From a bacterium (lineage in GTDB: Bacteria > UBP15 > UBA6099 > DSWB01), in the NCBI GenBank assembly GCA_020061125.1, contig JAGUYV010000098.1, forward strand, positions 1 through 8,237: DNA of 8,237 nt, given 5' to 3'. The notes below the pieces were generated by a model. That model made no database searches. It had not been told where the DNA came from and was given only the letters and a program-made list of their open reading frames with translations. Positions within the stretch are counted from its first letter, which is position 1; each line of letters opens with the position of its first letter. The position numbers and the translations under genes were made by a program. Positions 3,683 to 8,237 of the stretch are shown in pieces.

Positions 3683-6262
3683 ATGAATTTTCAAAAGGCA
3701 TGGAAAAACTATATTCTGCCCGTGACCGGGATCGCACTGCTGTCCACGGCGCTGCTGTTCGCGGTGCACCGCCAGCAGGCGTGGACCGACAAGCCCGCGT
3801 GGCTGGCCCGCGTGCTCGAGCCGCTGAACACAATCGAAGCCATGGAACTGAAAACCCTGGACCTGCGGTTCATCAAGCGCGGAGGCTACCAGTACCCGGA
3901 CCCGCAACTGGCGGACCGCGTCAAGGTCGTGGCCGTGGATTCGGAGAGCGTGGCCCAGGTGGGGCGCTGGCCCTGGCCGCGCGGGGTCATGGGCCGTCTT
4001 GTGGACTCGGTGTGCGGCGACCCGTTCTCGGAAATTGACGACAGCGGCTGGCGCGACGAAAAGGCCGCGCCCGCACAGGCCCAATCCGATGATGATGAGG
4101 GGTGGGAGGACGCCGAAGACGAGGACGACGGCTGGGAGGATGTGGACGAAGACGACGAGTCCGGCGACGAGGGTTGGGAGGATGTTCCCGACGATCAGGA
4201 AGCGGACGACGACGGCTGGGAGGATGTTCCCGGCGACGAGGAACAAGACGAGGCTCTCGCGGACGCGGATGATGATGACAACGGCGACGAAGAGCCGGAA
4301 ACCGCGGATGCAGACGACGAAGAAGAAGAGACCGCAAAACAAAATCCCCCGAAGGAATACGGCAAACACCGCGTGCTGGGCATAGACGTTCTGCTGGACC
4401 GCGAGGAGCGCGACTACAGCGCGTTCCTGCTCGGCCAGTCCGCCATGATGGACCCGAATAAAATGGACGCCATGGCGCGCTACGCCATCAGCCGCTGCGA
4501 CCGCGCCGTGCTCATCGCGCTCATGAAGTTCCCCTCCGGCCCGGACGCGGATGTGGGCACCGGCGACGAATACAAAGTTTACAAGGACAGGGACGGCGGC
4601 AAGGTTATTTACAATATGCCGCTCAAGACCTTCCAGACGGACAATGTGGTCATGGGCTACGCCAATGTGGAGCCGAGCCGCTACGACGAACGCGTGCGCA
4701 AGGCGCGGCTCTACTATCAACTCGGAGGCCGCACCGTGTACTCGTTCGCCCTGGTGAATGTGGCCGCGTTCGCGGGTGTGCCTCTCAAAGACATCAAGGT
4801 CAGGCCCGGACTGGTCACGGTCGGCAAATACCGCATCCCCACCGACAGCCTCGGCCGCATTTACATTAATTATTCGGGCTACAAGGGCAAGGTGTACGAC
4901 CCCGCGGGCAAGAAAGGGTTCCCCATCGCCGAGGCCACGCAGATTTCCGCCATTGACATCATGAAAACCCCGGAAACCATTCCGTTCACGCTCAAGGGCA
5001 ATTTCATTTTCCTCATAGGCGTCACGGACCCGGAAATGCGCGACATCCTGTACACGCCGCACGGGTTCCTGCCCGGGGTGGATGTGCACAAGGCCACCAT
5101 AGACACAATTCTGCAACAGGATTTCCTGTCCGATACGCCCGCGTGGAAATTCGTGCTGGCGCTGCTGATCGGCTCGGCGCTGGTGGGCGGGTTCGCGCTG
5201 TACCGGATCTGGGCGGGCGCGGCCGCGCTGGGCGCATTCAGCGTGGGGTACTGGTTCTTCGCCATGGCCGCGTTCAAGAGCGGCGGCGTGATCTACCCGG
5301 TCGCTCCCGTGCTTCTGGCCCTGCCCGTGGCCATGGTCTGCGGCATCCTCTACCGCAATTTCGTGGTGGACCGCGAGAAAAACGCGGTCAAGAACATCTT
5401 CAAATCCTATGTGGCGCCGCATGTGCTGGCCGAACTCATGGAAAACCCCGAGGACCTCAAGCTCGGCGGCAAGAGCAGCAAGGTGTCCATCCTGTTCTCG
5501 GACATCCGCGGGTTCACCACCATCAGCGAGCAGCTCAACGCGGACCAGCTCATTTCCGCGCTCAACCACTACCTCGAAAACATGACCGAGATCGTGCTGG
5601 ACAACTCGGGCATGATTGACAAGTTCATCGGGGACGCGGTCATGGCCATCTGGGGCGCGCCCGTGCCGCACGAGGACGACGCCGCGCGCGCCGTGCGCGC
5701 GGCCCTCAAGATGCAGCCAATACTCGATCGGATCAATCCGCACATCAAGCAGATCACAGGCCTGGAGTTCGCCATCGGCGTGGGCGTGAACACGGGCGAG
5801 GCCAAGCTCGGCAACATCGGTTCCAAGGGCAAGCTCGATTACACGGTCATCGGCGACGCCGTGAACCTGGCCTCGCGCCTCGAAGGCCTCACCAAGCAGT
5901 ACGGCGCGTTCCTCATCATCAGCGAATTCACCTACGAAGAGGTCAAGGACCAGTTCGAGTGCCGCTACCTGGACGATGTCATGGTCAAGGGCAAGGACAA
6001 GCCCGTGGGCATCTATCAGGTCCTGGCCGAAAAAGGGCAGCTCGACGACGCGCGCAAACGCAACATGGACCACTTCCACAGGGGCCGCGAGCTGTACAAG
6101 GCCATGAAATTCGACGAAGCCATCGCCGAGTTCGAGAAAGCCATCGAGATTGACCACGACGACAAGGCCAGCAAGATGTACGCGCACGAGCGCTGCCCGC
6201 ACTACCGGGACAATCCGCCGCCCCAGGGCTGGGACGGCGCGTTCCGCATGACCACGAAGTGA
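3683..6262 (+). CDS. CHASE2-domain receptor adenylate cyclase (class III) with acidic insert and TPR-like tail
   Basis: The predicted 859-residue membrane protein makes cAMP from ATP. Order: transmembrane helix 11-28; extracytoplasmic CHASE2 sensor about 55-480 (VVAVDSESVAQVGRWPWPR, VLGIDVLL, later IFLIGVTDPEMRD and TPHGFLPGVDVHK are hallmarks); three transmembrane helices about 488-556; class III cyclase domain about 595-780; one TPR-like helix pair about 798-826; a tail containing RC and PPPQGWDG, common in this family. Catalytic residues are intact: metal aspartates Asp606 (FSDIRGFT) and Asp651 (FIGDAVMAIWG), adenine-selecting pair Lys647/Thr721 (class IIIb type, so ATP rather than GTP), and Asn728 and Arg732 in VNLASRLE. 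An acidic repeat insert (136-217) splits the sensor before its VLGIDVLL strand. The ligand is unknown. The tail could recruit a partner. It has its own promoter. Confidence 0.95.
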   Translation: MNFQKAWKNYILPVTGIALLSTALLFAVHRQQAWTDKPAWLARVLEPLNTIEAMELKTLDLRFIKRGGYQYPDPQLADRVKVVAVDSESVAQVGRWPWPRGVMGRLVDSVCGDPFSEIDDSGWRDEKAAPAQAQSDDDEGWEDAEDEDDGWEDVDEDDESGDEGWEDVPDDQEADDDGWEDVPGDEEQDEALADADDDDNGDEEPETADADDEEEETAKQNPPKEYGKHRVLGIDVLLDREERDYSAFLLGQSAMMDPNKMDAMARYAISRCDRAVLIALMKFPSGPDADVGTGDEYKVYKDRDGGKVIYNMPLKTFQTDNVVMGYANVEPSRYDERVRKARLYYQLGGRTVYSFALVNVAAFAGVPLKDIKVRPGLVTVGKYRIPTDSLGRIYINYSGYKGKVYDPAGKKGFPIAEATQISAIDIMKTPETIPFTLKGNFIFLIGVTDPEMRDILYTPHGFLPGVDVHKATIDTILQQDFLSDTPAWKFVLALLIGSALVGGFALYRIWAGAAALGAFSVGYWFFAMAAFKSGGVIYPVAPVLLALPVAMVCGILYRNFVVDREKNAVKNIFKSYVAPHVLAELMENPEDLKLGGKSSKVSILFSDIRGFTTISEQLNADQLISALNHYLENMTEIVLDNSGMIDKFIGDAVMAIWGAPVPHEDDAARAVRAALKMQPILDRINPHIKQITGLEFAIGVGVNTGEAKLGNIGSKGKLDYTVIGDAVNLASRLEGLTKQYGAFLIISEFTYEEVKDQFECRYLDDVMVKGKDKPVGIYQVLAEKGQLDDARKRNMDHFHRGRELYKAMKFDEAIAEFEKAIEIDHDDKASKMYAHERCPHYRDNPPPQGWDGAFRMTTK
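4088..4333 (+). repeat. Acidic low-complexity insert with GWED repeats inside the CHASE2 sensor
   Basis: Codons 136-217 of the cyclase encode 51 Asp/Glu among 82 residues and no Lys or Arg. GWED recurs at 140-143, 150-153, 164-167 and 178-181 (spacing 10, 14, 14). The DNA is also repetitive: GACGACGGCTGGGAGGATGT is identical at 4124-4143 and 4208-4227, and TGGGAGGATGTTCCCG at 4175-4190 and 4217-4232, a 42-bp period. This indicates growth by tandem duplication. The segment should be disordered and lie outside the cytoplasmic membrane. Confidence 0.9.
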
Positions 6263-6401
6263 CATGGCGCAAAGACGAAACTTTTCCGCCCGGCGCGCAT
6301 GTGTTTGAAATTGTCTTTTGTGAAGATTCGCCCTTGATTCGCGCAGATTCGCGATCCGTTTTTCACGCCCTGCCTCAAAACTGCCGAAAGGGTATCCGGC
6401 C
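6263..6401. other. Spacer with three phased GATTCGC repeats
   Basis: This 139-bp spacer separates the cyclase from the next gene. GATTCGC occurs at 6325-6331, 6336-6342 and 6346-6352, spaced 11 and 10 bp, about one helical turn. I find no clear promoter and no terminator, so co-transcription of the next gene with the cyclase is possible. The start of the spacer (GGCGCAAAGACGAAA) resembles non-coding repeat debris of environmental genomes. Confidence 0.4.
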
Positions 6402-7175
6402 ATGACCGCAACAGCAGCCAACCCCAAACCCGAGTCCACGGACCCGCGCCGCATCGCCCTCGAACTCTACTTCCTGTGCGTGCCGCTCATCGCCTTGAGC
6501 GCATACCTCATGGACACGCGCGTCATGACCTGGGTGATCGTTGGCAACCTGGCCCTGCGGTTCCTGATCATCGGCCGGCGCGCGGACCGGATCTTCCTGC
6601 TCATCGGCGTGGTGGCGGGCGGGGGCAACGACCTCATGAGCATGCTCAAGGGCGTGTACTACTACACCCCGCCGTCCCTGCTCAAGGAATACGGCGCGCC
6701 CATCCCCATCTGGATGCTTCTGTACTGGGGCCATATTTTCGTATCGTTCAGGCAACTGTTCCAGCTTCCCGTGTTCCAGGGCGAGCCGCCCGCGGGCAAG
6801 CCATGGGCCATAGACAAACGCCTCATCGCCGACATCATCGTGGTCGTTGCCTTCCGCATCATCATTTACAACACAGTGCGAAACGAGCCGTGGCCCACCA
6901 TCGGGTTCGCGTCCGTGCTCCTGCTGCGCCTGCTGGTCATTCCCCCGAAAAAGCACGAGTGGCTGCTCATCGTGGCCGTGATGCTGCTCGGCCCGCCGTT
7001 CGAGGCCGCGCTCATCGGCTTCGGCCTCTATGTGTACTTCGACCCCGTGCTCGGCGGCATGCCCGCATGGCTCCTCATCTACTGGATCTTCGCCATGCCC
7101 ATTCTGTTAAAAGGAATTTTCGACAGGATCGAGTGGGGACTCGCGCGGAAACAGAAGAATCCCGCGCGCCAGTAA
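6402..7175 (+). CDS. Polytopic inner-membrane protein of unknown function
   Basis: The 257-residue, strongly hydrophobic product has about seven to eight predicted membrane segments (roughly 20-37, 41-58, 63-75, 101-116, 141-157, 165-181, 186-199, 222-238). I do not recognise the family. No catalytic motif is evident. Two halves resemble each other. Around 44-109: W44, G48, R53, then RRADRIFLLIGVV, then G84-x-Y-x-Y and P102-x-W-x-x-x-Y-W109. Around 164-228: W164, G168, R176, then KKHEWLLIVAV, then G208-x-Y-x-Y and P221-x-W-x-x-x-Y-W228. This suggests an internal duplication, as in many transporters and membrane enzymes. The N-terminus (1-17) and the C-terminal Arg/Lys-rich tail (245-257) are probably cytoplasmic. 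The ATG at 6402 has AAAGGG nine bases upstream. The position behind the adenylate cyclase gives no clear functional hint. Confidence 0.8.
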   Translation: MTATAANPKPESTDPRRIALELYFLCVPLIALSAYLMDTRVMTWVIVGNLALRFLIIGRRADRIFLLIGVVAGGGNDLMSMLKGVYYYTPPSLLKEYGAPIPIWMLLYWGHIFVSFRQLFQLPVFQGEPPAGKPWAIDKRLIADIIVVVAFRIIIYNTVRNEPWPTIGFASVLLLRLLVIPPKKHEWLLIVAVMLLGPPFEAALIGFGLYVYFDPVLGGMPAWLLIYWIFAMPILLKGIFDRIEWGLARKQKNPARQ

Positions 7176-7197
7176 CAGCTTTCACGAAATGCTTTGA

Positions 7198-7223
7198 CAC
7201 GGAGACCACGGAGGCACGGAGAT
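7198..7223. repeat. Tandem CACGGAG repeat
   Basis: Three adjoining units, CACGGAGAC (7198-7206), CACGGAGG (7207-7214) and CACGGAGAT (7215-7223), lie just after the membrane protein stop. Similar 'ccacggaggcacggag' strings are common as dispersed non-coding repeats in environmental bacterial genomes (recalled, not searched). Whether it is multicopy here cannot be seen from one window. Confidence 0.6.
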
Positions 7224-7281
7224 CTCGTAGGCCGCTCCTCCATCATGCCGCTGCAAAAAATGTTTGGTTTGGTTTTGAGGT

Positions 7282-7310
7282 CCCCCTTAACAAAGGGGGT
7301 CAGGGGGATG
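7282..7310. repeat. Palindromic CCCCCTT..AAGGGGG element
   Basis: CCCCCTT (7282-7288) and AAGGGGG (7293-7299) form a perfect 7-bp hairpin with a 4-base loop, followed by TCAGGGGGAT. It matches a widespread REP-like class (minus strand ATCCCCCTGACCCCC then TTTGTTAAGGGGG). No T tract follows on either strand, so it is not a standard terminator. It could act as a bidirectional transcript barrier between the convergent genes. Confidence 0.6.
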
Positions 7311-7373
7311 TGCCAGCGTTTCGCGAGACGACTATTATCGCCGCACGCAGAGCGCGACTGCAATTTCAGAATC

Positions 7374-7583
7374 CTATTTCTTTGAAAGAGACACAATTGT
7401 ATTCGCCGCGAGCACCAGGGCAATTCCGCAAATGGTGTAAAAATCCATTGGCTCTTTGAGACTAAAGAACCCGATCCCGGCGGCGAAGACCACGGCTGTG
7501 CTGGCGACGATGCTGCCGGTGGGAGCGTGCACGGCGCGGCAGGAGAAATTGAGGATGCGCTGCGAGGCCGTGGCCAGGACGCG
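7374..7583 (-). pseudogene. C-terminal remnant of an EamA/DMT-type transporter
   Basis: On the minus strand, 69 codons from 7583 down to a TAG at 7374-7376 have the character of a real protein. APTGSIVASTAVVFAAGIGF, then LKEP, then CGIALVLAANTIVS match the last two to three helices of EamA-type drug/metabolite transporters: a VVFA-type helix, the conserved Glu after the loop, then a final G-x-ALVLA helix. A complete protein has about 280-300 residues and ten helices, so more than three quarters is missing and no start codon is available. The fragment is directly downstream of the glycosyltransferase stop and in the same frame, suggesting a deletion fused the two 3' ends. It is probably non-functional. 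A small multidrug resistance protein is a less likely source. Confidence 0.6.
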
Positions 7584-8237
7584 CTACTTGCGTCTCGCCT
7601 TGCCCGCGACGCCTACTTCCTTGAGCGCGAAGCGGAAAAAACTCATTTTCATGAAATGCTTTTCAAAATCCGCAGCGGGCGCGGTGCGCGCTCTTTGCAC
7701 GGCGGGCCTCTGCTGAACCATGGCGTTCAGAAACCGGAACACGGGAACGCGCGGCATGCGGTTTCTGCCCCGCACGCGGGCCACTCCGTGGAAGAAAAGG
7801 ATGAGCGCGTGAAACGCGGTTGCGGACAGGATGTGGCGCAGCATGACGCGCGCGGGCATGTTCTTGAGCCATACGCCGGTGAGGTGCAGGTACACTTCTT
7901 CGGTTCCGAGCTTGAGGCCGGTTCCGTGGGTGGAGCCGGAGTAGCGGTGCCGCACCACGGCGCCGGGGCAATACACGCAGTCCCAGCCGCGGAGGCGAGC
8001 GCGCAGGTTCATGTCCAGGTCTTCATAGTATGCGAACATGGTTTCGTCGAACAGACCGATGTCGTGGAACACGGCGCGGCGGATGAGCGCGGCCGAGCCG
8101 CAGAACCCGAACACGGGTGTTTCGGCGTCAAAGGGCGGCCCCGCGGGATGCAGATGCCCCCGGTTGAACACCGCGCCCCAGGGCGCGGCCTCGTCACCCG
8201 CGGAATCAATAATGTGCTCGCGGCCCAGGTAAACGAC
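7584..8237 (-). CDS. Family 2 glycosyltransferase, C-terminal part (partial at right edge)
   Basis: The frame is open to the right edge and ends at TAG 7584-7586, giving 217 visible residues. The GTG at 8171 is probably internal, since conserved sequence (VVYLGREHIIDSAGD) precedes it. The visible part matches the C-terminal half of GT-A fold family 2 enzymes of the rhamnosyltransferase/WcaA kind: PVFGFCGSAALIRRAVF (acceptor-side loop), GLFDETMFAYYEDLDMNLRA, in which YYEDLD (around 8016-8030) carries the acidic ED motif taken to supply the catalytic base, then VVRHRYSGSTHG. A hydrophobic stretch (HALILFFHGV) near the end may contact the membrane. Such enzymes add sugars to O-antigen, exopolysaccharide or other surface glycans from nucleotide-sugar donors. 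The DxD donor/metal motif and true start lie beyond the window. Neighbours outside may form a polysaccharide cluster. Confidence 0.85.
   Translation of the reverse strand, partial: VVYLGREHIIDSAGDEAAPWGAVFNRGHLHPAGPPFDAETPVFGFCGSAALIRRAVFHDIGLFDETMFAYYEDLDMNLRARLRGWDCVYCPGAVVRHRYSGSTHGTGLKLGTEEVYLHLTGVWLKNMPARVMLRHILSATAFHALILFFHGVARVRGRNRMPRVPVFRFLNAMVQQRPAVQRARTAPAADFEKHFMKMSFFRFALKEVGVAGKARRK

Larger units (their letters stand above)
7176..7373. other. Repeat-bearing spacer without a gene
   Basis: No coding potential is apparent in this spacer between convergent genes. It holds two short repeat elements, annotated separately, and no terminator with a T tract. With the transporter remnant at 7374-7583, about 400 bp here lack an intact gene, which suggests a decayed or rearranged junction. 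Confidence 0.55.

Noticed and set aside
3644-6454. A 936-codon open frame antisense to the adenylate cyclase
   Set aside because: It is a shadow of biased codon use. Its Val/Leu-rich and His/Arg-rich stretches mirror the Asp/Glu codons of the true gene, and it shows no domain. The plus-strand frame has intact catalytic motifs.
7282-7299. CCCCCTT/AAGGGGG hairpin as a terminator
   Set aside because: The stem is good but neither side has a T tract. It fits a dispersed palindromic repeat better.
6476-7459. A 327-codon plus-strand frame overlapping the membrane protein gene and the spacer
   Set aside because: Its Arg/His/Pro-rich composition is typical of a frame-shifted shadow, and it runs through the repeats and over the transporter remnant on the other strand.

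Overview
The window is GC-rich bacterial DNA (my estimate is about 58-60% G+C). It comes from a motile bacterium with class III cAMP signalling. Signal peptides, a CHASE2 receptor and an orphan flagellin fit a diderm, environmental or uncultivated lineage. No marker gene is present, so I do not assign a phylum. Short non-coding repeats of the 'CACGGAG' and 'CCCCCTT..AAGGGGG' kinds, familiar from large environmental genomes, fit this but prove nothing.

Layout. Positions 1-108 hold the last 35 codons of a plus-strand protein resembling the C-terminus of a FecE/BtuD-type ABC transporter ATPase. Convergent to it, 149-1810 (minus) encodes a flagellin whose variable outer domain is replaced by a zinc metallopeptidase domain with the HEMTH motif. 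This is a flagellinolysin, and it is the most striking gene here. A 281-bp divergent spacer holds an exact sigma-28-type -10 box for the flagellin and an extended -10 promoter for a 73-residue proline-rich protein of unknown function (2092-2313). A 305-bp spacer follows. Its right-hand part contains TGACT half-sites, a -10-like element, C-rich tandem repeats and a strong minus-strand terminator, which together could make a short RNA of about 70 nt.

Positions 2619-3071 (minus) encode a secreted 'copper amine oxidase N-terminal'-like domain protein. It is divergent from a VOC/glyoxalase-fold protein (3190-3597, plus), and each has a recognisable promoter. Next comes an 859-residue CHASE2-adenylate cyclase (3683-6262). 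Its extracytoplasmic sensor is interrupted by an 82-residue acidic insert with four GWED repeats. A polytopic membrane protein of unknown function (6402-7175) follows and appears internally duplicated.

From 7176 the DNA looks like a decayed junction: repeat debris, then the C-terminal 69 codons of an EamA-type transporter with no 5' end (7374-7583, minus). Immediately upstream of that remnant, in the same frame and separated by one stop codon, is a family 2 glycosyltransferase (7584 to the right edge, minus).

No operon is obvious. Most genes have their own promoter or a sizeable spacer, and functional links between neighbours are inference only. The most notable items are the flagellinolysin, the acidic insert in the CHASE2 sensor, the candidate C-rich small RNA, and the transporter remnant behind the glycosyltransferase.
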